The translations under genes and the position numbers were made by a program. Below are positions 25,101-33,810 of a stretch of 64,000 nucleotides of DNA, piece after piece (positions within the stretch are counted from its first letter, which is position 1; every line of letters starts with the position of its first letter). The notes below the pieces were generated by a model, which made no database searches, was not told the origin of the DNA, and saw nothing but the letters and a program-made list of their open reading frames with translations. This stretch comes from an uncultured Bacteroidales bacterium (GTDB lineage: Bacteria > Bacteroidota > Bacteroidia > Bacteroidales > P3): the NCBI GenBank assembly GCA_937901525.1, contig CALDHX010000011.1, positions 1-64,000 on the forward strand, in the 5' to 3' direction.

Positions 25101-26131
25101 CTAAACGATTCTATTCTGCCACCGAAAAGGATAAAATTATTTTCATCGTAAACGACTACGTCTTGTCCTTGCATTGGGGCAAAAACTCTTTGAGAAAATT
25201 CAATAATTGAATGATTTGAAGAAATTTCTCTTAGAGTTGCAAAGTTACCTTCGTCTTTTCCTCTAATCTTTGTTAGATATTGCGTATTCAACTTAATATT
25301 TTCTATATTTTGTGAAAAAACGAGCGAATTAAGTCTTAGAGTTGAAAAATAACACTCTGATTTTTCTCCTACAAAAATGGCGTTTTCTTCTGCAATAATC
25401 TTATTTATATATTGTTTTCCTTCACAATTCAATCCTTTATACTGTCCTATTGTGTAGAAAGGATAGCCTTTGTGAGTGCCAATTTCTTGATTATTTTTGT
25501 CAAACACCTTTCCATTTTCAAGTTTTTTTAATTCTGGATATTTCTCCAATAAAAACTCAGAGTAATGCTTGCCATTTGTAAAGCAAAGTCCAAAACTTTC
25601 TCTTTTATTTGCTATTTCTTCATATCCACATTGTCGAACAAATTCCTTAACCTCATCTTTCATCTTTTGCCCAAGAGGAAGGAGTAATTTTTCTCTTTGT
25701 TTTTCACTAAGGCGATAAAGCATAAAGGATTGATCTTTCCACGAATCTTTCGCTATGCCTACAAGAGAAGCTTTTTTTCTTGCATAATGCCCTGTTGCTA
25801 TATAGTTACAGGAAAATTTTTCTGCATATTGCAGCAGCTTTTCAATCTTAAATTCTGCATTACAATACGAACAGATATTTGGAGTAAGACCTTTAAGATA
25901 AAAATCTGCAAAAGGGAGAATTACATCTTTGTAAAACTCCTCTTGCAGATTAACATAATGAAACTCTATATTGTTATCATCACATATTTTCCTTACTTTT
26001 TCTAAATCTTTTGCCTCTTGATGCAAATGAAAGTAAACTCCAACAACAGAAAAAGGCTCAGCTTTGAGAAGAAGTGCTGTTGCCAAACTATCAACTCCTA
26101 AGCTGAGCCCTACTAAAACTCTTTCTTGCAT
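25097..26131 (-). CDS. mnmA: MnmA-family tRNA 2-thiouridylase, altered PP-loop
   Basis: 344 residues. ATP pyrophosphatase N-terminus, but the PP-loop reads SLGVDS (10-15) instead of the usual SGGVDS. Both catalytic cysteines appear present: C90 in CSYCNAEFKI and C183 in ESFGLCFTNG. Other family segments are YIATGHYARK, KDQSFMLYRL and YPFYTIGQYKGL. The family thiolates U34 of Lys, Glu and Gln tRNAs. The second loop residue change may mark a paralogue, so the exact substrate is less sure. Last gene of a six-gene operon; starts 2 bp after the MORN-like gene. Confidence 0.8.
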   Translation of the reverse strand: MQERVLVGLSLGVDSLATALLLKAEPFSVVGVYFHLHQEAKDLEKVRKICDDNNIEFHYVNLQEEFYKDVILPFADFYLKGLTPNICSYCNAEFKIEKLLQYAEKFSCNYIATGHYARKKASLVGIAKDSWKDQSFMLYRLSEKQREKLLLPLGQKMKDEVKEFVRQCGYEEIANKRESFGLCFTNGKHYSEFLLEKYPELKKLENGKVFDKNNQEIGTHKGYPFYTIGQYKGLNCEGKQYINKIIAEENAIFVGEKSECYFSTLRLNSLVFSQNIENIKLNTQYLTKIRGKDEGNFATLREISSNHSIIEFSQRVFAPMQGQDVVVYDENNFILFGGRIESFS

Positions 26132-26133
26132 TT

Positions 26134-27156
26134 CTATTTTCTAAACAAAGATTGCAAAGCCTTACGACTATCTTCATCTGTGCGTATTTCAACATCTGCT
26201 TTTGGTTCAAGAATGATTAGAAGTTCTTTTCCTCCATCATCTTTCGTTCCTTTGATTGCAGAATAGTTTGCATACACCTTGTTAGTCTTATTTAAAAGCA
26301 AAAACATATTACCATCAGACAAATTAACTATTTGTTCGTAATTGTTAAATGCGTTTATCTTTTTACCATCTTTCAAAACAACACAAGTTTGCTTTCCAAG
26401 AGGATACAAATAAGCTATATCTTTAAATTCTACCTCTATTTCCCCTTGACGAGTAGAGATTTTTACGGCATCGTATTGCAATTTTCCATTTTCCCACTTT
26501 TGAATTTTAATCACATCTGCATTTTCGTTCATAAAATTCCAAGTACCTTCTTCTTTATCGTTTACATACTTACCTACAACTTGTTTTTTCTTTGAAGCAA
26601 AGTAATGTGTAAATTCTCCGTTTCTTTTTCCATTAACATAGTTTGTAACAGAATATCCGTCTGCATAAAAATTTTTATATTCCTCTCCTTCTTTCACTCC
26701 ATTTTTATACATAGTTGTAAGGTTTATTCCACCATTTCTATCCCAATTTGTTTCTTTGCCTTCTTGTTTTCCATTAACTAAGTTTTCTTCTCTTATCTTT
26801 CTACCTTTTTCATCATAATAAGTCCAAACGCCTTCTTTCTTTTTATCAATATATTTACCTTCGCTCATTATTTTTCCATCTTTGTAGAAAAATTTCGCTT
26901 GACCTACTTTCCCATCTTGTGAATATTCTATTGTTTGAGTAAGTTTTCCATCTTTTGAATAATAAGAAAACGTACCAATTTCTTTATCGTCTTTAAACTC
27001 TCCACTATATTTTACTTGTCCATTAGGATAAGCTTTTGACCATTTACCTTGTTTTCTTCCTTTTTCATCGGTTTTATTTTGTGCTTCTAACAAACAAGGC
27101 ATCAATACTAAGGCACTTAAAATTAGTGCTAAACTTTGTTTAAATATTCTTCTCAT
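26134..27156 (-). CDS. Exported MORN-variant repeat protein
   Basis: 340 residues from ATG 27156 (MRRIFKQSLAL); an upstream ATG at 27174 adds six. The signal peptide ends near LEAQN. About seven MORN_2-type repeats follow (residues about 30-220), each G(K/E)W..Y...G....G.Y, for example GEFKDDKEIGTFSYY and GKYIDKKKEGVWTYYDEKG. The last 120 residues are a different domain. Such repeats are common in Bacteroidota; function unknown. It overlaps gmhB by 17 bp. Confidence 0.78.
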   Translation of the reverse strand: MRRIFKQSLALILSALVLMPCLLEAQNKTDEKGRKQGKWSKAYPNGQVKYSGEFKDDKEIGTFSYYSKDGKLTQTIEYSQDGKVGQAKFFYKDGKIMSEGKYIDKKKEGVWTYYDEKGRKIREENLVNGKQEGKETNWDRNGGINLTTMYKNGVKEGEEYKNFYADGYSVTNYVNGKRNGEFTHYFASKKKQVVGKYVNDKEEGTWNFMNENADVIKIQKWENGKLQYDAVKISTRQGEIEVEFKDIAYLYPLGKQTCVVLKDGKKINAFNNYEQIVNLSDGNMFLLLNKTNKVYANYSAIKGTKDDGGKELLIILEPKADVEIRTDEDSRKALQSLFRK

Positions 27157-27700
27157 TTTCAATATATTTTGCAAATTCTAATAAATTATTACATACTTTA
27201 TCAATTCTTTTCGGATGTTTTCTTGCCTTAGAAGGTGAAGGTGCTATGAAAACTGTGTGCATTTTCAATCGCTTCCCAAAAACCATATCGCTAAGAGAAT
27301 CACCAACCATTATAGAGTCTTTAAATCTTATTTCTCTAAATAGTTTTCTTGCTTTAAGCCCCATTCCCACTGAGGGTTTTCTATCAATAGAGTTTTCTTT
27401 TGCAAGTTTTGGACAGAAAAACACCTCATCTATTCTTCCCCCAACAAGTTCAACTTCATTTTTCATATAAGAATGAATTTGCTCCAAGTCATTTTCGCTC
27501 ATAAGTCCTTTGCCTATTCCTTGTTGATTTGTAACCACCACAATTTTATCAAAGTATTTTGCGAAAATCTTAAAAGCTTCTAAACTTCCTTCAAGAAATT
27601 CAAACTCTTCTTTACGCTTTACGTAATCATCTATCAACCTTAGGTTAATAACTCCATCTCTGTCTAAGAAAAGATAACGTGCGTTTTTTATCAGTCTCAT
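27140..27700 (-). CDS. gmhB: HAD-family heptose-bisphosphate phosphatase (GmhB-like)
   Basis: 186 residues from ATG 27700 (MRLIKNARYLFLDRDG); an earlier ATG at 27736 would overlap gmhA by 29 bp. HAD motif I FLDRDGVIN, motif II VVTNQQGIGKGL, motif III Lys in DRKPSVGMG, motif IV MVGDSLSDM. It removes the C7 phosphate in ADP-heptose synthesis; histidinol-phosphatase relatives look alike, but the adjacent gmhA supports the heptose role. Confidence 0.82.
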   Translation of the reverse strand: MRLIKNARYLFLDRDGVINLRLIDDYVKRKEEFEFLEGSLEAFKIFAKYFDKIVVVTNQQGIGKGLMSENDLEQIHSYMKNEVELVGGRIDEVFFCPKLAKENSIDRKPSVGMGLKARKLFREIRFKDSIMVGDSLSDMVFGKRLKMHTVFIAPSPSKARKHPKRIDKVCNNLLEFAKYIENEKNI

Positions 27701-27707
27701 AGTTATT

Positions 27708-28283
27708 TTATTTTTGTGGGAATAATTCCTCTTCAACTATTTGACAAATTATGTGTCCTATTAAAATATGACTTTCTTGTATGCGAGGAGTAAGTTTTGA
27801 AGGCACATTTATCAAGCAATCGGTTGAGTTTTTCATTTCTCCTCCACTTTCTCCTGTTAGAGATATGATTTTCATTCCTTTTTGCTTTGCAACCTTTTGT
27901 GCTTCCAACACATTTTTTGAATTACCCGAAGTAGATATTCCAACTAAAACATCTCCTGTTTTTCCTGATGCAGACAATATTCTTGAATATATTTGATCAA
28001 AACTATAATCATTACCAACTGCTGTAAGATATGATGTATTTACATGCAAGGCTTCTGCTTCTAAGGCAGGACGATCATAATAAAATCTACCAGATAACTC
28101 TGCTGCTAAATGTTGCGCGTCAGCTGCACTTCCACCATTGCCACAAAATAAGACCTTTCCTTTATTGCGATAACAATCCACAATAATTTGAGCAGCCTTT
28201 TCTATATTTGAAATCAATTTTTCATCAGAGAGAATCAATTCTTTAACACCTATTGATTCTTTAATTATATTTCTTATTTTCAT
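27708..28283 (-). CDS. gmhA: Sedoheptulose-7-phosphate isomerase
   Basis: 191 residues. SIS domain with CGNGGSAADAQHLAAELSGRF near 47 and GISTSGNSKNVL near 112, both standard GmhA sequences, plus DCLINVPS and IQESHILIGHIICQIVE. First step of LPS heptose precursor synthesis. Overlaps the glycosyltransferase gene by 4 bp and lies just before gmhB. Confidence 0.92.
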   Translation of the reverse strand: MKIRNIIKESIGVKELILSDEKLISNIEKAAQIIVDCYRNKGKVLFCGNGGSAADAQHLAAELSGRFYYDRPALEAEALHVNTSYLTAVGNDYSFDQIYSRILSASGKTGDVLVGISTSGNSKNVLEAQKVAKQKGMKIISLTGESGGEMKNSTDCLINVPSKLTPRIQESHILIGHIICQIVEEELFPQK

Positions 28284-29236
28284 TTCTCAATATCTTTTTC
28301 TATTAGATAGGTATTTCTATTTGGAGAGTTTCTTCCTATCATTTCTGCTATAAATCCTGTTAAAAATAACTGACAACCAATTATCATTGTAACTAATGCC
28401 AAATAGAAATAAGGACTATCGGTAATCAATCTCATTGCTTCATTGTTGTAAACAGCAATAAGTTTTTGCACTCCTAAAACAAGAGCAGAAATTATTCCTA
28501 AAAGAAACATCACACTACCTAAAAGCCCAAAAAAGTGCATTGGTTTTTTACCAAATTTTGAAACAAACATTATAGACATCAAATCTAAATATCCATTAAC
28601 AAAACGATTCATTCCAAATTTGCTTTCTCCAAATTCACGTTTTCTATGTTGCACAACTTTTTCGCCTATTTTAGAAAAACCAGCCCATTTTGCAATAATT
28701 GGAATATAACGGTGCATTTCTCCATATACCTCTATTGATTTCACAACTGCCTTTCTATATGCTTTAAGTCCACAGTTGAAATCGTGAAGCTTTATTCCAG
28801 AAAACCAACGTGTAGTTGCATTATAGAGTTTTGAAGGAAGATTTTTCATTAACTTAGAATCGTAACGTTTTTTCTTCCAACCCGAAACCAAATCATAACC
28901 TTCCGTTTTTATCATTTTGTATAATTCTGGAATTTCATCAGGACTGTCTTGAAGATCTGCATCCATTGTGATTATAACATCGCCTTCCACTCTTTCAAAA
29001 CCCACATTTAATGCTGCTGATTTACCATAATTTCTACGGAATTTAACACCTTTAACATTTGGATTCTTTTCCGACAACTGCTCAATCACTGCCCAAGAAT
29101 TATCTTTGCTACCATCGTCAATCAAAAGCACTTCGTATGAAAAATTATTCTCATTCATCACTCTCTCAATCCACTCAATCAAGTGTGGCAACGATTCTTC
29201 TTCATTATATAATGGTACTACAATTGATATATCCAT
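28280..29236 (-). CDS. GT2 polyprenyl-phosphate glycosyltransferase, membrane bound
   Basis: 318 residues. GT-A domain (1-225): VVPLYNEEESLPHL, a Mg-binding DADLQDSPDEI, and a VSGWKKKRYDSKLMKNLPSK region. Two C-terminal membrane segments (about 233-258 and 272-297). This is the DPM1/GtrB/ArnC design: a sugar moved from a nucleotide to undecaprenyl phosphate for glycan assembly. It belongs to the envelope operon with gmhA/B. Confidence 0.88.
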   Translation of the reverse strand: MDISIVVPLYNEEESLPHLIEWIERVMNENNFSYEVLLIDDGSKDNSWAVIEQLSEKNPNVKGVKFRRNYGKSAALNVGFERVEGDVIITMDADLQDSPDEIPELYKMIKTEGYDLVSGWKKKRYDSKLMKNLPSKLYNATTRWFSGIKLHDFNCGLKAYRKAVVKSIEVYGEMHRYIPIIAKWAGFSKIGEKVVQHRKREFGESKFGMNRFVNGYLDLMSIMFVSKFGKKPMHFFGLLGSVMFLLGIISALVLGVQKLIAVYNNEAMRLITDSPYFYLALVTMIIGCQLFLTGFIAEMIGRNSPNRNTYLIEKDIEK

Positions 29237-29238
29237 AA

Positions 29239-29751
29239 TTAAAATACTCTATTTTTAAGAATTAACGCAAGTAAAAAAGCATAGAACATATTACCTAAAA
29301 AATCGCCAATGAAACTTGTAACAAGCACTGTAACATAAAGAGTAGTTGCATAACCATCTCCAAGATTAAGCTCAGGCATTGCCGATTGCGAAATCATTTC
29401 TTGCGTCATTTCCATAAGCAGATTCAAGAAATTAGGATCTATAAACTCAATTCTTGCAAAAGTAAATATTAAATAGAAAAACGAAATCGTCAAAGAAAAC
29501 ACAGCGCCTATCTTCATTAAAGCCGAAAACTCAACTCCTTTACCCTCTTCTTGCAAAGAAAGATATTTCTTATAGAGCCACATTAGAGAAAACAATACAA
29601 AAAATGAGTAAATCAAGCCATAGAAGAAATTTGTAGTAAATCCTATATACTGCGACAAAAGATGAAAGGCAAAAGCAATACCTCCAAAAATTGTACCATA
29701 GTAAAACCCGAATTTAATCGGCTTCATTTCCTTTAATTCTTCAATTTCCAT
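29239..29751 (-). CDS. DUF4199 membrane protein
   Basis: 170 residues with four membrane segments (about 15-37, 42-60, 78-98 and 135-165) and a conserved-looking GFYYGTIFGGIAFA start. Matches the general design of DUF4199 proteins, which often precede dolichol-phosphate-like glycosyltransferases in Bacteroidota, as here with 2 bp between genes. First gene of the six-gene operon down to mnmA. Function unknown. Confidence 0.75.
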   Translation of the reverse strand: MEIEELKEMKPIKFGFYYGTIFGGIAFAFHLLSQYIGFTTNFFYGLIYSFFVLFSLMWLYKKYLSLQEEGKGVEFSALMKIGAVFSLTISFFYLIFTFARIEFIDPNFLNLLMEMTQEMISQSAMPELNLGDGYATTLYVTVLVTSFIGDFLGNMFYAFLLALILKNRVF

Positions 29752-29770
29752 TACCTATTATTTTAATGAG

Positions 29771-29778
29771 CAAAGATA
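29771..29778 (-). promoter_or_regulatory. -7 element TATCTTTG of the DUF4199-gmh-mnmA operon
   Basis: Exact minus-strand match 20 bp upstream of the ATG at 29751. Confidence 0.55.
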
Positions 29779-29801
29779 CTGAATTATTTGAAATCATAAC
29801 T

Positions 29802-29827
29802 CAAAGAATTAAAAAAATATTTCAAAG
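29802..29827. repeat. Short CTTTG array, locus I (two boxes)
   Basis: CAAAGAATT and CAAAGAATT begin at 29802 and 29823, 21 bp apart, with an A-rich spacer. Only two boxes, so this could be chance or a worn-down copy. Confidence 0.4.
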
Positions 29828-29837
29828 AATTAGAAAA

Positions 29838-29880
29838 ATAAAACAGCGAGATAGAAAATTATCTCGCTGTTTTATTTTTA
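29838..29880 (-). terminator. Terminator after the DUF2795 gene
   Basis: ATAAAACAGCGAGATA pairs perfectly with TATCTCGCTGTTTTAT (16 bp) around a 6-nt loop; T-rich on both outer sides. Confidence 0.85.
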
Positions 29881-29892
29881 CAATTTGATTGA

Positions 29893-30114
29893 CTAATATT
29901 CGTCTTCGTGGAAGAAGAAATCTTCTTTTGTTGGATAGTCAATCCAAATGTCTTCAATAGAATCATAGATGTCGCCTTCATCTTCTATCTCACTTAGATT
30001 CTCTACTACTTCTGCTGGTGCTCCACTTCTTAAAGCATAGTCTATCAACTCTTCTTTTGTTGCTGGCCATGGAGCATCTTCCAATTTTGAGGCTAATTCT
30101 AATGTCCAATACAT
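29893..30114 (-). CDS. DUF2795 family small acidic protein
   Basis: 73 residues, full family length. Starts MYWTLELASKLEDAPWPATK, then ELIDYALRSGAP, and ends with YPTKEDFFFHEDEY, the standard Bacteroidota form. Strongly acidic; cytoplasmic; unknown role. Last gene of the Mrp/adenosyltransferase group, 42 bp after it, with its own terminator. Confidence 0.88.
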   Translation of the reverse strand: MYWTLELASKLEDAPWPATKEELIDYALRSGAPAEVVENLSEIEDEGDIYDSIEDIWIDYPTKEDFFFHEDEY

Positions 30115-30156
30115 CTTTTTAATGTTTTTGTTTAATGTTTGTTTGTATCTTAAACG

Positions 30157-30693
30157 TTATTGTTGCCAAAATGTTTCTTGCTTGCCTTTTTGTAGCATTA
30201 TATACCTGCTTAATTGAAATAAATAATCGGATAATCGATTGATATATTGCATACAAAACGAATTTACTTCACATTCTTGCGATAGGGCTACCATTTTTCT
30301 TTCGCAACGCCTGCAAATTGTTCTTGCAACATTGAGATGTGCCGCTGCTTTATCACCTCCGGGCAAAATAAATTGCTTTAATGGTGGCACTACTTTGCTC
30401 ATTTCGTCTATTTGGTTTTCTAAGAACTTTATATCTTCTTCTTTGACTTGTGGCATTTTGAGAAGATACTCTTCTTTTTCGCAAGCAATTATGCTTTCAA
30501 GGTTAAATAACACATTTTGTATTTTTACCAAATCAGAAGCAAGGTTTTCTTCTACGTATTCTCTGCATAAGCCTATGTAAGAGACTAATTCATCTAAGTC
30601 TCCATAGGTATCTACTCTCAAAGAGCATTTTAAAACACGTGAGCCTCCAACTAAACTTGTTGTGCCTTTATCTCCTGTTTTTGTGTAAATCAT
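30157..30693 (-). CDS. PduO-type cob(I)alamin adenosyltransferase
   Basis: 178 residues. Starts IYTKTGDKGTTSLVGG, the ATP-binding N-terminus of PduO-type enzymes. It also has RVDTYGDLDELVSYIGL, LPGGDKAAAHLNVARTICRR and the ending YINRLSDYLFQLSRY. Makes adenosylcobalamin for B12-dependent enzymes such as methylmalonyl-CoA mutase. Located 13 bp after a NifU-like gene. Confidence 0.93.
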   Translation of the reverse strand: MIYTKTGDKGTTSLVGGSRVLKCSLRVDTYGDLDELVSYIGLCREYVEENLASDLVKIQNVLFNLESIIACEKEEYLLKMPQVKEEDIKFLENQIDEMSKVVPPLKQFILPGGDKAAAHLNVARTICRRCERKMVALSQECEVNSFCMQYINRLSDYLFQLSRYIMLQKGKQETFWQQ

Positions 30694-30706
30694 AAAAAAG
30701 CAAAAA

Positions 30707-30958
30707 TTATCTAACTACTCTTTCAACTGAAACAATTTCTGGAACAACTTCCTTAACTGCTGCTTCAACTCCGTTCTTTAAAGTCATCATTGCGTGAGGA
30801 CAAGAGCCGCAGTGTCCTTGTAATTCAACGTAAACTACTTTTTCGTCTGTCATTTCAACGAAAGCTACATCTCCTCCGTCTTCTTGCAAGTATGGACGTA
30901 TGCTTTCTATTACTTTTTTTACCTTTTCTTCTAATTCAATTCTTTCTTCTGCTGTCAT
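30707..30958 (-). CDS. NifU C-terminal-domain Fe-S scaffold protein
   Basis: 83 residues, one NifU/Nfu domain: VIESIRPYLQEDGGDVAFVE, then the cluster-binding GHCGSCPHAMMTLKNGVE. Binds and passes on a 4Fe-4S cluster. It starts 5 bp after the Mrp ATPase, another Fe-S carrier, so the pair likely works together. Confidence 0.93.
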   Translation of the reverse strand: MTAEERIELEEKVKKVIESIRPYLQEDGGDVAFVEMTDEKVVYVELQGHCGSCPHAMMTLKNGVEAAVKEVVPEIVSVERVVR

Positions 30959-30963
30959 ATCTC

Positions 30964-31794
30964 TTATTTTTTTATTGTTTCTGCAATAACTTTTTCTGCT
31001 AACTCCATAAATGCCTTAGCCTCTGGCGAGTCAAATTCTAATGAAATAGGGTTTCCTGTATCGTTTGTTTCGGAAATATCTAACGAAATAGGAATACTTA
31101 CCAACAATGGCATATTTAATTCTTTTGCTAATTGTTCTGCGCCTCCTTTTCCAAAGATATAATATTTGTTTTCTGGCAATTCTCTTGGAGTAAAGTAAGC
31201 CATATTTTCTATAAGTCCATAGATAGGAATAGAAACTTGGTCATTTTTAAACATATTCACTGCTCTACGAACGTCTGCTACTGCTAATTGTTGAGGGGTG
31301 CAAACAAATACTGAACCACTTACTGAGAATTGTTGTACAAGGCTAAGTTGAATATCGCCAGTTCCAGGAGGCATATCCAAAACCATAAAATCTAATTCTC
31401 CCCAATGTGTTTCGGTAAGCATTTGTGTAAGAGTGTTTGCTGCCATTGGGCCACGCCACAACATAGGTTGGTCTTTTTCTACAAAGAATCCAACACTCAT
31501 CATCTTAATTCCAAACTTATCAAATGGTAACATTAGATTTTTTCCATCTATTTCTGTTGCCATAATTTGTTCGTTTTCGATATTAAAAAGCGTTGGTATA
31601 GAAGGACCATATATATCTGCGTCTGCAAGTCCTACTCTATAACCTTTTTTTGCCAAAGATATAGCAAGATTGGCAGCAACGGTAGATTTACCAACTCCAC
31701 CTTTACCACTTGCAACAGCAATAATATGTTTAATAGGCTTCATTGCTGCATTGATAGCTTCTTGCTTTCTTTTTTGTTCTTCAAAGATATTCAT
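30964..31794 (-). CDS. Mrp/ApbC-type P-loop ATPase, lacking the MIP18 domain
   Basis: 276 residues. Deviant Walker A GKGGVGKST at 30-38, LADADIYGPSIP, and MVLDMPPGTGDIQL with SVVFVCTPQQLAVADVRRA-like region. The Bacteroidota variant ENMAYFTPRELPENKYYIFG replaces the CxxC segment of E. coli ApbC. Family members bind and transfer Fe-S clusters. Usual length is about 360 with an N-terminal MIP18 (DUF59) domain; here that domain is absent and a -7 element sits just upstream, so the short form seems genuine. NifU-like gene follows after 5 bp. Confidence 0.9.
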   Translation of the reverse strand: MNIFEEQKRKQEAINAAMKPIKHIIAVASGKGGVGKSTVAANLAISLAKKGYRVGLADADIYGPSIPTLFNIENEQIMATEIDGKNLMLPFDKFGIKMMSVGFFVEKDQPMLWRGPMAANTLTQMLTETHWGELDFMVLDMPPGTGDIQLSLVQQFSVSGSVFVCTPQQLAVADVRRAVNMFKNDQVSIPIYGLIENMAYFTPRELPENKYYIFGKGGAEQLAKELNMPLLVSIPISLDISETNDTGNPISLEFDSPEAKAFMELAEKVIAETIKK

Positions 31795-31821
31795 ATCTGT
31801 TTGTTTCTTTTAAAAAGTTTG

Positions 31822-31829
31822 CAAAGATA
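31822..31829 (-). promoter_or_regulatory. -7 element TATCTTTG of the mrp operon
   Basis: Exact minus-strand match 28 bp upstream of the ATG at 31794, fixing the short mrp start. Confidence 0.55.
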
Positions 31830-31934
31830 CTAAATAAATTGAAATCAAGTAAATAAAATAGAAAAAATAATTCAAAGAAACAAATTCACTTATTGGTAAG
31901 TTCATATTCTATGATATAATTTTAATAATTACTC

Positions 31935-32077
31935 TCATTCCTCCACACCCCAAATTTCAAGAGTTCCATAACGCAATAGGGCAACAATTATTTTCCATTA
32001 GGGCTAAACGACACACAAGTAACATTCTCCACATGAGCTTTCAATGTTTTAATACATTTAAGCCCTGAAGTATTCAT
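31935..32077 (-). pseudogene. WD40-repeat gene relic
   Basis: From an ATG at 32077 the minus strand reads MNTSGLKCIKTLKAHVENVT, then CVSFSPNGK and a stop at 31988-31990. In another frame it continues as YGTLEIWGVEE up to a stop at 31935. Together these are one WD40 repeat (HxxxVxCVSFSPNG, then GTLEIW) broken by a stop and a frameshift. No other repeats remain. It lies directly downstream of the broken AlbA_2 gene. Likely the tail of a larger deleted protein. Confidence 0.65.
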
Positions 32078-32088
32078 AACGTTCTTTA

Positions 32089-33435
32089 TTAGATGTTTCC
32101 CAAACGTTCTTTTAATGCAAGTCCTTTTGCAGTTAAACGATATTTTTGGTATTTACTTTGTTTTTCATTTGGCAAAGTAAATTCAATATAGCCTTGTTCA
32201 ATGGCAGGTTTTATATAATTGTTTCTAAAATACGTTCTATGCTTTATGCCAATCTTAGATTGTAAAGTATCTCTATCGATTTCATTATCTATAAAAGCCA
32301 CTACTGTTTTTACATTTTTAGAAATATTATCTTGAGCACTATCTTGAGCACTAACCTCTATATTTGCAGGTAGGGTTATGCGAATAAAATTGTCAGTAAA
32401 CTTAAAACAATCTTCCCCATAAGCTTTTAGAATACGAGGTATGCCTGACCCCAATGATTCTACTAATTCCACATCACGATATATACGCATAAGTTCTTTA
32501 TTACGTGGAATAGAAATACCACTGAAAAATTCCTCTTTTGTAAGCGACTCAGGCAAACGACCAGCCGAAGTAATTTCGAGTCTGTCTGGGAATATTTCAA
32601 ATTTAGGAGGCACTTCAAAAGAATAATCGTTGTGAACGATAGCGTTAATCACAGCCTCACGCAAAGCAATCTTATTCCACAAAGGAGTTTCCTCGCGTTC
32701 CATAGGAGTGATTTTTGCAAAAACCTTATTTTCTATATCAAGTTTTGAAAGCACACTTTTTGTTGCTTTTATAAGAGAACAATATCCGTATTCATTGTTT
32801 TCAATTAAATCGCAACGATCAAGACTTGAATACTTAGCAACCTTTATTGAGTTCCCATTTTCATCAGCTAAAAGATAGGCAACATAGTTTAGTTTATCAT
32901 CTTCGGTAAGCAATTCCAAAGTTCTTTTGAAATTATCATTCAACCTTTTACCCCTCTCATCATAGTAAATACGCAGTTACTCAAAACTTAAATCTTGTCT
33001 GTTAGATACAATTCTTCCGATAGAATTTCTTGTACGCATAGCAAACAAACGGTCAATTTGTTCCTGTGGCATAGGCTCTGCAGAAGTCCCAACACGAACA
33101 TAAGTTCCTTTTGGTGTCATTCCGAATTTTGTTTTAAAGTATGGCTTTTCTATTCCGCTTGCTACCGTAATTTTAATAATACTACAACCATCTTTTCTCT
33201 CCTCTGCAATATCAAATACCCCCATAGCAGAAGGAGAAATATTGTGTTTGATTCTATCTTTCAGCCTCAACATACAATCATCTACATCATCTACTCCTAC
33301 AATTGCCCCATCTTTATCTATACCTATATAAATAAAACCACCCTCCTTGTAATTAAGAAAAGCGACAACTTCTTTTTCTATATCAAGTTCCGAATTTAAT
33401 TCCCTTTTGTACTCTATGCGATTTGTTTCTGCCAT
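32089..33435 (-). pseudogene. AlbA_2/Schlafen-like ATP-binding regulator interrupted by a stop codon
   Basis: A first reading block (33435-32977, 152 residues) has the AlbA_2 domain: IEYKRELNSELDIEKEVVAF, FIYIGIDKDGAIVGVDD, and GTYVRVGTSAEPMP. After an in-frame TAA at 32977-32979 the same frame continues as LRIYYDERGKRLNDNFKRTL. It goes on with the family's HATPase-like domain (LREAVINAIVHNDY, VESLGSGIPRI) and a C-terminal winged helix (AKGLALKERLGNI) to 32089. Undamaged relatives are single proteins of about 450-480 residues. So this looks like a single nonsense mutation; a TTG at 32943 could restart the second half. Readthrough or a sequencing error are alternatives. Confidence 0.8.
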
Positions 33436-33457
33436 AAAAAAGACTTGTTTTATTTCG

Positions 33458-33465
33458 CAAAAATA
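33458..33465 (-). promoter_or_regulatory. -7 element TATTTTTG before the AlbA_2 gene
   Basis: Exact minus-strand match 22 bp upstream of the ATG at 33435; the promoter appears intact although the gene is broken. Confidence 0.5.
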
Positions 33466-33489
33466 CGATAAGTTTATGTTTTATATCCT

Positions 33490-33780
33490 CTATTTCTTCT
33501 TTTTGAGTTGTTTTTTCTTTGCTTTGTAAACCTCTATGACGCTTTTCACCATAGTACCTAATTCTTCTTTTTTTGCTTTTACCACTTTCGGATTTTCTTT
33601 TGCCCATTTTTGCAAAGGTTCTGCACATGCCTTTGCGGCTTTGTCAAGTTCGTCTTTGGTTTTCGCTGCTTTTATATTCTTTTCACATTCTTTACACATA
33701 GCTTTTGGCTTATCTAATTCGCCCTCAGTGAATGAAAATAAAAAAGGCACAAGCATTAACATTAAAAATATCTTTCTCAT
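33490..33780 (-). CDS. Small exported Cys/Lys-rich protein
   Basis: 96 residues from ATG 33780 (MRKIFLMLMLVPFLF); ATG 33786 adds two. A signal peptide, then a helical, Lys-rich mature part with Cys in MCKECEKNIK and ACAEPLQKW, ending in a run of lysines. No known family recognised. Stand-alone, between the AlbA_2 relic and a CTTTG array. Confidence 0.6.
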   Translation of the reverse strand: MRKIFLMLMLVPFLFSFTEGELDKPKAMCKECEKNIKAAKTKDELDKAAKACAEPLQKWAKENPKVVKAKKEELGTMVKSVIEVYKAKKKQLKKKK

Positions 33781-33810
33781 AAACATTTGATTTTGATTAA
33801 TTTAAAAACT

